This document shows, in pieces, positions 1 through 30,599 of a stretch of 64,000 nt of DNA. The DNA is from Phymorhynchus buccinoides (lineage: Eukaryota > Mollusca > Gastropoda > Neogastropoda > Raphitomidae), in assembly GCA_017654935.2 (NCBI GenBank), contig CM065697.1, positions 43,758,059-43,822,058 of the forward strand, written 5' to 3'. A program made the position numbers and the translations under genes. The notes under the pieces are model-generated. The model did not search any database. It was not told the DNA's origin and saw only the letters and a program-made list of their open reading frames with translations. Position 1 is the stretch's first letter. Each line of letters starts with the position of its first letter.

Positions 1-815
1 CTCTCGTGGATACCATGACCTACAATAAGCCTAGGGTCTCCCATAACCATATTCTTGATCAACATGTCACATCCTATTCAGATACTGAATTTTGAACCGC
101 CAGTGCAAACCTCCGCCAAGGAAGACTCACAAAATCGAAATTTCCTTCCTTCATCATGTCCGAGCTGTATCTCATGAACCAGTAGGTAGAATGGCTTAAA
201 ATTTTGTGTGGTACTGGTAATGTTACATGGTGAGTAATAAAAGAAATACTTACAGTACATTTAAAAAAAAAAAGCAGAAACAGGGTCATTTTTAGACTCA
301 TGTGCACATAAGGACAAAAAGTGCGTGAGAGAACTTAACACATGTGCCTATATATATTATATATGGGTAAAAACTAAAAAAGTAAGAAAATGGCTCATCT
401 TTTACTTTAATGATCCCTAAATTGCAAAATGTTCCGGAGTATTCGTCCCCTGGGTCTCCACAAGGCCACTACACCTTAACCCAGGACCTATGCAGCTTCT
501 TGGACTCCCTGTGGTAACACCCCAGGGCTCCCAGGGACCCCCATTTGGGGGTCTATGAAGCACTAAAATTCTAAAGGACCCTCTAAAAGAATGTGCAAGG
601 GGTCCCAGGGATGCACTAGAAAAAGTCTTTTTAGCATTCGCAATGCCACTGGGACCCTTATCCCGCCTCTAGGACCCTCTATGCCGCCTCTAGGATCCTC
701 TATATTGTAAGTGAAGGAGTCCCTGGGACCCCTTGTTTTGCGGGACGATTGGGAGCCCTGTCCCCCCACCCCCACCCCCACCCCTTACGAATAATTCGGT
801 CCGCCTCTGTTTCAG
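1..815. other. Intron upstream of exon A
   Basis: No exon could be recognised. The stretch holds the CAGGGCTCCC element at 523-760 and AT-rich unique sequence. The start codon and any signal peptide of the GH18 gene must be to the left of the window. Confidence 0.5.
523..760 (-). mobile_element. CAGGGCTCCC TIR element, copy 1
   Basis: Starts CAGGGCTCCCAGGGACCCCC and ends ACGATTGGGAGCCCTG; non-coding, 238 bases. It is the same family as 20572-20789 and 38752-38946 but in the opposite orientation. No clear target duplication remains here. Confidence 0.8.
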
Positions 816-19686
<18,871 letters not shown>

Positions 19687-20571
19687 AATGTGTAGCTCGA
19701 TCTTTCATCTTATATAAACAGTTTCCTTTTTCTTTTCTTTTTTCTTTTTTGTGCTCTTATAATATTTTTTGGCGGTTTTCTGTCTTTTTTAAAATTTATA
19801 TTATTTGTTGTTTTTTTAACTTTTTTTTTCTTTTTCGTTCTTTTAACTTTGTAAGAAGTACATAACATGTTTTATTTTCTTCTTTCTTTCGTATGCTAAT
19901 TTGTTCTCAGTCTGCATTTTCTTTTTCTTTTTATATGATCATTCTTCCAGTTCTGTGGGTACAGTACATATATTCTTTTCTTTTAGTTTTTTGTTGGTGG
20001 TGAAGAGGGTGGGGGGTGGGGATGAGGCACTTTCTGTACAAACAGGATTTGAGTTCATCTTTTGTTTCCTTCGGGGGGGGGGGGGGGGAGTTCAGTCTTC
20101 TGGAACCCTGATGCGAAGATGTTCAATTTATTTATTCTTTGCAGCAATTCTCTATGCCATGTGTTTTGTGTGTAAGTGCACTGTCGAAGGCTAAGCGATG
20201 CTGAAAAATGGTTCAGAAGGCTAAATATTTGTGTGGTTTTGTTGATGCTTATTGTTCTTTTAATTGAGACTTTTTCCCCCAGTTTGGAGTTACCATACTT
20301 TCCTCAATTATAAAAAATAATGTTGTTTAAACAGCACAGGTCTTTCACGGTATTACAGTACCTCCAGGATCAACCCACTATCTTTACTTATATAAATAAC
20401 CATATAAACTTGTTCCAGGTCGAAGGACATTTTTCTTCCTTTTCCCCAAATTTCTGGGGCCTTTTATTCGTTTGAATTCCAGTGCCTCTGACTTTCTCTT
20501 TGAGCTTTGGGCAGCACGGTCCATCTTATTTGTTTTTTTCCCTCATTCCATTTACTGAGAGCAGAATGTGA

Positions 20572-20789
20572 CAGGGCTCCCAATCGTCCCGCAAAACAAG
20601 GGGTCCCAGGGACTCCTTCACTTACAGTATAGAGGGTCCTAGAGGCGGGATAGAGGGTCCCAGTGGCTTTGCGAATGCTAAAAATAATTTTTCTAGTGCA
20701 TCCCTGGGACCCCCTGCACATTCTTTTAAAGGGTCCTTTAGAATTTTAATGCTTCATAGACCCCCAAATAGGGGTCCCTGGGAGCCCTG
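20572..20789. mobile_element. CAGGGCTCCC TIR element, copy 2, in a tandem repeat
   Basis: CAGGGCTCCCAATCGTCCCG ... GGGGTCCCTGGGAGCCCTG. Flanks: ...GCAGAATGTGA and ATGTGATGAAAG. The neighbouring 134-bp units read GCAGAATGTGATGAAAG, so the insertion duplicated ATGTGA (6 bases). Confidence 0.85.
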
Positions 20790-21447
20790 ATGTGATGAAA
20801 GTTTGAAAACCTTTCACCACCTCCCTCAATAGAGGCTGCCTTTATTCAGGCGATTTATTCCTGTTTGTGTGTGTGTCTGGGGCAGTGGGTGGATGCCTCG
20901 TGCCTCCATACGGGGAGAGCAGAATGTGATGAAAGTTTGAAAACCTTTCACCACCTCCCTCAATAGAGACTGCCTTTATTCAGGCGATTTATTCCTGTTT
21001 GTGTGTGTGTCTGGGGCAGTGGGTGGATGCCTCATGCCTCCATACGGGGAGAGCAGAATGTGATGAAAGTTTGAAAACCTTTCACCACCTCCCTCAATAG
21101 AGACTGCCTTTATTCAGGCGATTTATTCCTGTTTGTGTGTGTGTCTGGGGCAGTGGGTGGATGCCTCATGCCTCCATACGGGGAGAGCAGAATGTGATGA
21201 AAGTTTGAAAACCTTTCACCACCTCCCTCAATAGAGACTGCCTTTATTCAGGCGATTTATTCCTGTTTGTGTGTGTGTCTGGGGCAGTGGGTGGATGCCT
21301 CATGCCTCCATACGGGGAGAGCAGAATGTGATGAAAGTTTGAAAACCTTTCACCACCTCCCTCAATAGAGACTGCCTTTATTCAGGCGATTTATTCCTGT
21401 TTGTGTGTGTGTCTGGGGCAGTGGGTGGATGCCTCGTGCCTCCATTC
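20790..21447 (+). repeat. 134-bp tandem array
   Basis: Five units of GATGAAAGTTTGAAAACCTT, TCACCACCTCCCTCAATAGA, ... GGGGAGAGCAGAATGT, very similar to each other (about 99 percent by eye). Starts at 20794, 20928 and then every 134 bases or so. High identity points to a recent expansion. Confidence 0.95.
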
Positions 21448-21524
21448 AGAGAGCTGGACAACCCTGCCTCCTCCACGAGTCTCTATACCAGGGGGGTCTT
21501 TTGTAAAAATAGTTCCCCCATCTT

Positions 21525-21935
21525 GAAGTTCTGTGCTTGTAACTTCCTCTTATCTGCCACTCTCTTTGACTCTGCCTTTCCCCTTTGCTTTCTATCATCT
21601 ACTATCTTTCCTCCACCTTCTGGAAGTTCTGTGCTTGTAACTTCCTCTTATCTGCCACTCTCTTTGACTCTGCCTTTTCCCTTTGCTTTCTATCATCTAC
21701 TATCTTTCCTCCACCTTCTGGAAGTTCTGTCTTGTAACTTCCTCTTATCTGCCACTCTCTTTGACTCTGCCTTTCCCCTTTGCTTTCTATCATCTACTAT
21801 CCTCCACCTTCTGGAAGTTCTGTGCTTGTAACTTCCTCTTATCTGCCACTCTCTTTGACTCTGCCTTTTCCCTTTGCTTTCTATCATCTCTATCTTTCCT
21901 CCACCTTCTGGAAGTTCTGTGATTGTAACTTCCTC
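21525..21935 (+). repeat. About 95-bp tandem array
   Basis: Four to five units of TGGAAGTTCTGTGCTTGTAA, CTTCCTCTTATCTGCCACTC, TCTTTGACTCTGCCTTTCCC, TTTGCTTTCTATCATCTACT. Internal to the retroposon around it. Confidence 0.9.
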
Positions 21936-23964
21936 TCTTTGATCTTTCTGCTTTCTATCATCTACTACTTATTGTGCCCATTCTCCTGCCTTTCCCCTTT
22001 GCTTTCTATCATCTACTATCTTTCTGACTTATTGGCCCATTCTCCTGCCTATTCCAAAAATAATCTTCCAAATAATTTGTCTTCTTTGAGCTACTCCGAA
22101 ATCGGAATGTGTCGGCTGTACACAGCGTGGAGACCATTGAAAATTGAAAACCAGACACAGACATACCTTACCCATTATGGCCATATGGCCATGGAACGCA
22201 GAAGAAAAAGAAAAGTGTGTCTGTTGAAATGGTTTCTGTGCTATCGGGAATGGGCTCCAAAATTTGAAATGCTGCGAAATAATGTTTTAACAAAGGCTTT
22301 ACGTTTTCTTCCTCATATCACTTTTTGTTGTTGTTGTTTCGTTGTGTGTGTGTGTGCGTGTGTGTGTGTGTGTGTTTCTGATTGTGATTGCTGTAATGTT
22401 GCGTCTGATGATTTTTCGTGATTTCCGTTTGTAGTTTTCTGTTTGGTATTTCTTTTTTTGTTGTTGTGTATGAAATTTAAAAAAAAGTCTGTTCTTAGTT
22501 TTCCTTTTGGTAATAATTATAATAAATACATCTTCTATAGCACTGTTCTCCTGACACAGCAGGAACGTCACAACGGGGCTTTTCAACGTCGGTTTTCTTC
22601 AGATTTCTTGAGGAAACAACTCGTTTGGGTTTGTCAGGATGATGGAATGGCAGATGACAGACGAGAGCAAAATGGTCACCAAGAGCAAGGTCCATCACAC
22701 CAGACTTCAGGAGAGGACGATCTTGACCGATCACCAGCCAGATAGTAGCGTGCTTTATTTTTTTTTCCATTTTTTTTTTTCCAAAGGAATGAATAAGTTT
22801 AAATATGAATCATTTGTTGTATTATTCTACATTTTTCTTTTGGTTAGTTTTTGTCTGTCTCTGTCTTTGTTTGTCTTATTGTCTTTCTCTCTTTCTATCC
22901 ATCTGTCTCTCTCATTCTCTTTTCACTCTGTGTGTGTGTGTGTGTGTATGTGTGTGTGAAAGATTTGTCAAGTTGTTATTTTGTCTCTTTTTTTTATGCA
23001 ATGTCTGATTCAAGCTTTCAATTTATTACTGATTGTAGAGCACCTAGTATAATATTCAACGTTGTGCTGTTGCTGTTTTAGCTGTGCTTAGTAGAACAGA
23101 AACACAGGTTTGCCTTGCAGAGATTTTGTAAATGTGAAGCGTGTAAATAAGAAGTGTGTGATGACTTGTACTTTAGTGTTAATGTAAGAAATTGAAATAA
23201 AAAGCTTATATTTTTGTATATTTACCTTTTGTAGAATTTATATGCTCATGTAATTTCATACCTATGTTAAAACGTTGCTGTGGCGAAAAAGCTTAATGGT
23301 ATAGTAGTAGCCTTTGAAAAGCGCTTAGATTAATGTTTTACGTCCTCCCGATCGTTAGATCATATGGGACATTTCTATATATATAGTTACTGACTTTGAA
23401 AAGAATGTGATTGTTAATTTTTTTCCATGTTTTAAAGCAACAATTGAAAGGGTCTATTTCATGTTTTTTCAACTGTATTGTGGCAATATTGTGTGATTTG
23501 ATTGCATGTGTGGTTTTTTGTTTATATATATGTCCCATTGCTTATCTTTTTTGTGTGTGTGTAAATTAATATTTTCAAGTTTGATTTTTCTATTAAAAGA
23601 CTTTTTTTGTATGTTTATAATTATCCATTGAGACGTCACAGTGAGTTACTGTACTTCCTTTTGTTTTTCTTTTCCTTTTTTTTTTTAATAGTTTTTGCTT
23701 TTTTTAAATTATTTTATATTTTGCTTTGATGCTTGTTTGATCCTAGAGTAAATGGAACGAAAAATGAATATTCATGATCGAAGATAGATTTAGCAGCTGG
23801 TTGTGTACGTGATGTGCCATTCAGTGACAAAATTTAACATGCAACTTTATTTGTACATATTTTGATGCAGGCAGTGATATGCACTTGCATATTATGAAAT
23901 GAAATATGTACCGCTATATTAGATTTTGGACACTTTTTTAAAAAGTAGTCCATTTAGTCCTTAA

Positions 23965-24488
23965 CCCTCTCACGGCTACATACGCCAGATCTGACCGATT
24001 TTTTCTTTACCATTGGCTCCCGTAGCCCCCGATTGCGCCCGCTGAACGCCCGGTCTAGTAGTTTCACTTTCACTTTTGCCCTACCCACAATGCAATATAC
24101 TAAGTTCTTCCTGTTCCTGACTCTCAGTGGTCCGTTTTTTGGTTCTTACAGCAAGGGAAAGGACCCACTAGTCTTTTTGAATGGATTTTTCGAAGTGACC
24201 CCAAATTTTTTTCTTCTTTCCACGTGACGTATTGACTCGGCGCGATGCTCGGAGCGCCATTACGGATTTTTTAATTCCAATTCATGGTTTGTTGTGTGAC
24301 AGTGTGTTAGCTTTGGAATGAAAATATCATCATTGCTATTCAATATGCATCTTTCAGAAATTAAATGTGAGTTAGACTTTATTCTGGGTGATTTTTTTAA
24401 ATAAAAGATTTGGTGTGACGTTCGGAGTTACTTCCCATCACTTGGTATTCAATATAGATTATCGGTTCGATTGATCAGAGTGAGAGGG
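23965..24488. mobile_element. piggyBac-like element, CCCTCTCA family
   Basis: TTAA (23961-23964) CCCTCTCACGGCTACATACG ... GATCAGAGTGAGAGGG TTAA (24489-24492). 524 bases, no transposase seen. Its ends differ from the CCCTTTC family. Confidence 0.75.
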
Positions 24489-25264
24489 TTAACTGAGACC
24501 CCTGCGCCTTAAAATGCGTTGCGCCTGGTATGTGACTGAAATCTGATCGAACAGAGTTGTGAATTCCATTCGTATCATAAGTACTGAGATCGACTATCAG
24601 GCTGAAATCGAGACGAAGCATACCACACAGTCACCCAGAGAAGGGGTGGGGGGTTGAATCAGGATATGACATCGCAGCCTCGGTTTCAACAGCTGAAGAC
24701 AATAACAATCTTGGTGGACATAGCCTACTGAGCCGAAACTCATTGTAAAAATCTACTCCGAATTTTTCAATTCAGACTTTTCTGGGATTTCTGATGCAGG
24801 CAATGCATATAAGTGCTTCTTTATACCGATATCTGGATAGCGGTGTGAGTGTCGTTCTGAAGATTGTTTTGACAGAACTAGGCTAAATGCCGACCTCCTT
24901 TGTTTGAGTTGACCTCATGTTTTCGATCTATTTTTTGCTATTGTTTGATCATTTTGCATGCGCCTTAAAACTTGTGTATGTTTAAATTCAGAATTTTTGT
25001 TGACTTCAGTGGAAGCGCCTTATGATTAGAAGCACCTTGTAGTCCATGAAATACAGTAGATGTTTTGTGATAAGTCTTTGAAAAATGCTCAGAAAAAGTG
25101 CTTTTGTTTTAAATATTGAAATTTGCATCAGAGCCTTTATACATTTGGGTTAAAACCACAAAAGAGATGGTCATAAAACTTATAGTCCATTTGTTTCTTA
25201 TTGCCCATCTTGGTTTAAAAAACAACAACACGATGAGTTGCCAAGGTTCACAATATGTTTTTTA

Positions 25265-25795
25265 TTTGCTATTAATTCAGAATGGAAAATGTTGCCCGTG
25301 TAAAGTGTAGGTTTTCCTGATACGTTTACTTTAACTCATTCGAGTCGTTCCTGGCCAAATGTTGCCCGTGTAAAGTGTAGGGAATCCTGAATAGAATAGC
25401 TGTCGTGTAAAGTGTAGGTTTTTTGATGCCCATTTGCTTCAAGGGAAGTAAATAGGTTTTCCTGTGGAAAATGTTGCCCGTGTAAAGTGTGCACACCATA
25501 CCTTGGTCACTTCTAAACTCGCGTGTAAAGTGTAGGTTTTCGTTCCCTTAGACCTGATATGGAAAATGTTGCCCGTGTAAAGTGTAGGTTTTCCAATTTG
25601 TAGGTTTTCTGACTTTGCTTTTGCCCGTGTAAAGTGTAGTGGTTTGTTGTGGGGAAAACAATCGTGTAAAGTGTAGGTTTTCCTGATATGGAAAATGTTG
25701 CCCGTGTAAAGTGTAGGTTTTCCTGATATGGAAAAGAGTTTTTCTATATAAAGTCTGATATGGAAAATGTTGCCCGTGTAAAGTGTATGATAAAA
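25265..25795. repeat. Irregular minisatellite of GTTGCCCGTGTAAAGTGTAG
   Basis: About 11 occurrences of CGTGTAAAGTGTAGG, most with TTTTCCTGATATGGAAAAT, at irregular distances of 35-75 bases. The spacing varies because different unique words sit between copies. Confidence 0.85.
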
Positions 25796-26318
25796 AGTCA
25801 GATCTACCACTTCCCCATGTCTAAGGCTGAAGTAAAAACCCATAATCTTCTTTCATTTCTCCTTTTGTTTATGTATGTTTTGCTTGTGTGTATGGTTGGA
25901 GTGATTTCAGCCCTGAAAGTGGAAAATGTCCACCAGTCTTTGGCTGGTAACATATTTTTTTTACCAGCCAAACTAACTACACATTATTTGCAAAGAAACC
26001 ACAGTATGGAAAATAAGGCAGATAACTTACCACAGGTCTGTACTTGAACCAGGCTTGTTCACTCTCCTTTTTCAGACCACAAACTGCTACATCCTTTCAT
26101 ATTGTTGGCGAGCACGCAAATTGCGTATCGTATTTCCGGTGCATGGGAAAACATGGATTGGGAAAGGAATTGCGCGCGAGAAAGAACATCGTTTTGTGCC
26201 CACTCGCATTTGGCGGGTGAAGTGAATTATAAACGCCAAATTTTGTTCCCACTCGCCACTTTCAGGGCTGGATTTGTGAGTTTTTTTACTAATTCATAGT
26301 AGTTGCGATGCGAGTGAG
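25335..26318. mobile_element. TTAA-flanked element carrying a minisatellite
   Basis: TTAA (25331-25334) CTCATTCGAGTCGTTCC ... GTTGCGATGCGAGTGAG TTAA (26319-26322). The ends resemble those of 52664-53134 (CTCACTCGGGG ... CGAATGAG). It contains the GTTGCCCGTGTAAAGTGTAG array. Confidence 0.6.
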
Positions 26319-26734
26319 TTAACCCGCTTAAAGGTTGAAAGAATTGTATGGCATCAGCTTGTGAAGCAGTGCTAGATGTTTGTGAAAAGAAAGGAAAGTA
26401 GTGGTGAAGCTAGCGCTTTCTAGAGGTTTGGAATGTTTACACTATGTTTGCTGTAGTTTCTGTCTCCATGTTTGTGGAACTAAAAGCTTGTTTTACTGAT
26501 TCTGTTGTTGCTCTGGAAATTTAGAGTACTTGTGTGAACATTTCATAAGTTTCGATAATGCAAATGTTGTTTTGAAGAAAAATTTGTATTAATTTGAATT
26601 TTGTGTGTGTGTGTCTGCAATTGTTATTAGTGTTATAAGAAAACGTTTGTAGATTGATCAGTTTAGCTTCTCTGTAGAATTCTAATTTTGAAGAAGAAGA
26701 AAACAAATGTCGGTATGAACGTCTGTTTCTACTT

Positions 26735-27055
26735 TGCCTCCCATCTTTCTTCTTCTTCGATCGCTCAGACAGTTTCCTGTCAATTATGAGCGCAGATGCA
26801 TCATGCTGCCGTTAATAAATAGTTAAGTCCGACTTCGGCTGGAGGAAATCTTTTTGAAAGCGTTTCGTGAAAAAAGGCAGGAGAATGGACCGGCAAGGCA
26901 GAAAGATAGTAGATGACAGTAAGCAAAGGGAAAAGGCATAGTCAAAGAGAGTGACAGATTAGAGGAAGTTACAAGCGCAGAACTTCCAGAAAGTGGGGGA
27001 ACTACTTATACAAACAACCCCCCGGTATCCCCACGGGGGGATCTTTCTTTTCTCT
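26735..27055 (-). mobile_element. (GAA)n-tailed retroposon variant
   Basis: Minus strand. TCTTCTTCTTC tail complement at 26747, then CGCTCAGACAGTTTCCTGTC, AATTATGAGCGCAGATGC, GGCAGGAGAATGGACC, GTTACAAGCGCAGAACTTCC and CCCCCGGTATCCCC. This variant has a different tail-side block from the 36827 copy; it is shared with 28150-28455 and 33540-34195. Confidence 0.7.
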
Positions 27056-27739
27056 CAAGTCTCATCTTGCATGACTGAATATCCTATCCTTAAGCTCTGA
27101 GGTGCCATGCAAAAACTGTGGTATGGAGCAATGAAAATGGCAACTCGCAATAGGTTGTGTGTGTCTTTTTTCTGTCTTTTTTGTCAATGGCTGTTCAATT
27201 TTGTTTTTTTCATGGAAACGGATTGCAGTAAATTGACGAATGTTGAAAATTCTGCGTTAAGATATTTCATACCCCCCCCTCCCTATTTAAAAAAAAAGAA
27301 GAAAGAAAATGTGGCCATTTCCCCCTCAATGGCGCTGGATTAATTGGATGCATTTTTTTCTGCGTTGGTGAAAGATTTGTTGCTATTTTGCTATCCATTT
27401 TGTGTTATTAATATTCTATTGTGATGATTTACCCATCAAAAGACAAGAGTTGTGTTTGGATCAACACATATCAAGGACAAGATGTAATATTTAACATTGA
27501 ATGTGTGTGTGATGTGAGATAAAAATAGTAAACCTGTAGCATGAATGTGTGAATACGTGTGTGTGTGCACATGTGTGTGTGCATTATTTTTTTATAAATT
27601 ATCTCAACTTACTGTGCATATTTTGATGAAACTTTGTAAAAATGTTTCAATTTTTTACAGGAGCTAATCTACTTTCTAAAAGTACCCTTGTTTTTTTTCA
27701 GTGGGATACAATTCTCTGATTTGCCGTAAAAAAAACTAC

Positions 27740-28022
27740 CGTATTTTTCTGACTATAAGGCGATACTTCTTTTTTTCCAAGACTCGGACCCCTGCGGATC
27801 CAATAAAATTGGGAGAGATGAGACTACTGTCAGTCAAGAGAAAGATTTCCTAGTAAAAGGTTGAGTATGACCGAAATATTGGAATAAAAGCAACTAACTA
27901 GTTTGTTGGTGTTTCCTTTCTTTAATTTTCATAATAAAATAGTAAGAAAATATAAGAACAAAATCTGAAATTTGGGGGGTGCGCCTTATATGAAGGTGCG
28001 CCGTATAGTTAGAAAAATATGG
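27740..28022. mobile_element. MITE with CCGTATTTTTCTGACTATAAGGCG ends
   Basis: Starts ACCGTATTTTTCTGACTATA and ends GCCGTATAGTTAGAAAAATATGGT: an inverted pair with 'ATAAGGCG' words. Related to the element at 16550-17145 and to the ends around 47440 and 47980. Confidence 0.75.
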
Positions 28023-28149
28023 TGCTTTCTTGAATGGATTTTGTAGAAATTTTGTGAAAAGTGAAGGTGTCATGCTCTTGTTTTATACATGACCTTTCTG
28101 TTATACTCCTTTTTGGGGTTTGTAATTTGTCATCCTCAGATCTTTTTTA

Positions 28150-28455
28150 TCAATCGCTCAGACAGTTTCCTGTCAATTATGAGCACATATGCGTCATGCT
28201 GCCGCTATGCGCCTAACTAAGAAATGGTTAGGGCCCAGCAAGTCAGACTTCGGCTGGAGGAAATCTTTTTGAAAGCGTTTCTGGAAAAAAAGCAGCAGGA
28301 GAATGGACCGGTAAGGCAGATAGTAGATGACCGAAAGCAAAGGGAAAAGGCAGAGTCAAAGAGAGTGATGGATTAGAGGAAGTTACAAGCACAGAACTTC
28401 CAGAAGGCGGGGGAACTATTTATACAAGAGCCCCCCCCCCGGTATCCCCCGGGGG
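28150..28455 (-). mobile_element. (GAA)n-tailed retroposon variant
   Basis: CGCTCAGACAGTTTCCTGTC, GCTGCCGCTATGCGCCTAAC, GACTTCGGCTGGAGGAAATC, GGAGAATGGACCGGTAAGGC, ACAGAACTTCCAGAAGGCGG, then a C run and GGTATCCCC. Minus orientation. Confidence 0.7.
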
Positions 28456-28946
28456 ATCCTCATATCTTCGTTATATCTATTGTGAATGATAAGAATGTAG
28501 AGAACTTATCCCACCGATGATGAGACAGTTGGTGTCTGATGCTTCAACGTGTACAAGCCAGAGGGCGCTGTCACAAAAGAGGTAAAGGTGCAGATCAACA
28601 CCCCCCTTACATTTCTCGGCTCTCCCCGCATTCTCAGACTTGCCTTTCTTAGTGTTTATAAAGCCTTTCAACCTCTTATCGATTCCAGTATTTTATGTTA
28701 AATTTCATGTATTTAAACAATTAAAAAAACAAATTGTAGCCCAGCCCGCCGGAATAGCAGCTGCCCCCTCTGCTATCTGGCAGTCATTGTCGGGGTAAGG
28801 ACGGACAGACAGACGGGCGACATCAACAACAATCTTAGAAGTCCTTCTAAAGTCCTATTAAATCCTACTACTTTAGAAGGACTTGATGATAAGTCTCATA
28901 CTATCTCAATGTGAATGCAGGCTCTGATGTCCATTGCAAACTGACT

Positions 28947-29327
28947 GTATTATAAGACTCCCTCCTACATAAGACCTACTTCTCTTTATTAAATACTTGT
29001 AGCGGTGCCATAGCTGATGAGGTTTAACCGAGGCGTGGTTACCGCTACACCTATCTATATTAATAAAACAAATCGGGACTTTACTGGTTTCGTACTGCCT
29101 CCGGGCATTGCCTCCAGTATTGTTCCCACCATATTTGTATTTACAAATGTCCCATATGTGTCTGATTCAGACCAAGAGGACGTAAAACACCATTTTCATC
29201 GTCAACCTACTTCTCTGAGGCATTGCCCTTCTTTGTAAGTGTTAAAATTATCTCCCTTATAAGACCCCTCCCTTTTGGATGATTTTTGAAGGTCTTATAT
29301 TTTTTAGTTATAAGGGAGGTTCCACTG
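28947..29327. mobile_element. pogo-like MITE, copy 3, split by a retroposon
   Basis: The left TIR is truncated (TTATAAGACTCCCTCC...). The right end TTATAAGGGAGGTTCCACTG is intact with TA at 29328-29329. An insert of about 220 bases (28986-29206) is flanked by the 12-base duplication ACCTACTTCTCT. Confidence 0.8.
28986..29206. mobile_element. Retroposon inserted in the MITE
   Basis: Contains TAGCGGTGCCATAGCTGATG, CCGAGGCGTGGTTACCGCTA, CCTCCGGGCATTGCCTCCAG and CCCATATGTGTCTGATTCAG. An inverted copy is at 37318-37510 in MED18 intron 2. Shorter relatives of its ACAAATGTCCCATATGTG end are at 23338-23370 and 38526-38570. Confidence 0.7.
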
Positions 29328-29889
29328 TACTATCTTAATGTGAATACAGGCCATGATGTCTGTTGCAAACTGACTGTATGGAACCAACGGACAAGTGGTA
29401 GTTTTTTGTGGTTGTGGTATAACACACCCTTTGCCCATGTATGGTTCGGTGAGCAAAATGAGTACAGGAGAAATACCTTTTCTTTTCTCCCCCCCCCCCC
29501 TCCCCCTCCCCAAAGATAGTCACAAGGTTTCTGTTTTGCTGGCACCATAATTATACTTAATGCATATCATGAGAGTTGTGATGGTTTTCGCTGTCCAGTT
29601 TTATGCATTCAAGACAGATTGCTTTGTACTTTTCTCATTCTTATGTCATTTATACATTTCAAATGATTGTGTAATTTGCCTGTTGTGCTTTTTTTCATAA
29701 GAGACAATAGTTGTTTTCTAATTGTTGTTGCTTTTTGCCTTTTAACCTGTTAACTTAGGTGGTGTTATATTATTACCACCCAATTTCTTTTTGCCCGTTT
29801 CGCCTTGCTTTGTAGTAGTTCAAATGAGGTGCGTGTTTTTGGTAGTTGTTTTTGGCCTTTGAAATGTTTGTTGGTCTAGCTATAATGCA

Positions 29890-30222
29890 CTTACATGGAT
29901 GCGCCTGCTTTCAAGATGTCCTGAAGTTCAGGATTTTTTTGTTCAGAATGTCCTGAAGTTCAGGAGTTTTTATTGCCTGGAGCTGGCGTCGCCAAATTAT
30001 GTATTTTGCTGGTTATAGAGGTCATGAAGTTTAACCAGAAGTGGAAGTGCAACGAGAGCCTGTCAATTACATTGGAAACTGTTTCCCTTCAGCTTCCAGG
30101 GGGCATTGCCCCCCGGAACCCCCAGGAGGGGCGTTGTCCCTGCACTCCGCCGGGGCCAGGACGGCCCCTGGACTCCTGCCTTGCAGGATTTTTTTAATTT
30201 CCCAGGAGCACCCATGCACTTA
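29890..30222 (+). mobile_element. GC-rich dispersed repeat (CCTGGAGCTGGCGTCGCC family)
   Basis: GATGTCCTGAAGTTCAGGAT, GCCTGGAGCTGGCGTCGCC, AACTGTTTCCCTTCAGCTTC, CCCAGGAGGGGCGTTGTCCC, GCCTTGCAGGATTTTTT, CCCAGGAGCACCCATGC. Further copies: 43430-43815 and, diverged, 40160-40430. Confidence 0.7.
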
Positions 30223-30599
30223 GGCAGACAGATTGATAGATATGCATGTTTATGGGTGCGCCCACACGACAATATTTTGCGCTAACCATATTATTAACCG
30301 GTGACTTTATCAGGTAAATTTAAATAACTATGTTGCCAGAATAATTGAAGAAACTTATTAGCACTTGCATGCGCACATACACACTCGCACACACACACAT
30401 ACACACACACACATTCTGCACTTGATTCTGTAGTTTCAGCATACACATTATAGGCATTTTGTTTGTGAATTGAAACCTATGAAAAGCAAGTGTCGCATAT
30501 CTATAAGGAGGAGCATTACTTTGTATCTCTATGCAAAAGTGAATCCATCCTCGGCTTCACATTTCTTTAAATTATCCATTGTACAATGTACTCCCGGTT

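Larger units (their letters stand above)
20787..22215 (+). mobile_element. (GAA)n-tailed retroposon with two internal tandem expansions
   Basis: From the 134-bp array through CTCCACGAGTCTCTATACCA, the CTTCTGGAAGTTCTGTGCTT array and CCGAAATCGGAATGTGTCGG to the tail ACGCAGAAGAAAAAG. The inverted copy at 36827-37255 shows the same order with only one unit of each repeat, so the arrays expanded within this copy. Confidence 0.75.
19687..23205 (+). other. 3' region of the GH18 gene up to a candidate poly(A) signal
   Basis: No further coding exon is seen. The first 700 bases are T-rich, with a G run at about 20073. A large nested repeat fills 20560-22215. A clean AATAAA lies at 23196-23201, followed by T-rich sequence, and could end a long 3' UTR; an earlier end is equally possible. 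A (CT)/(GT) tract lies at 22870-22960. Confidence 0.4.
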
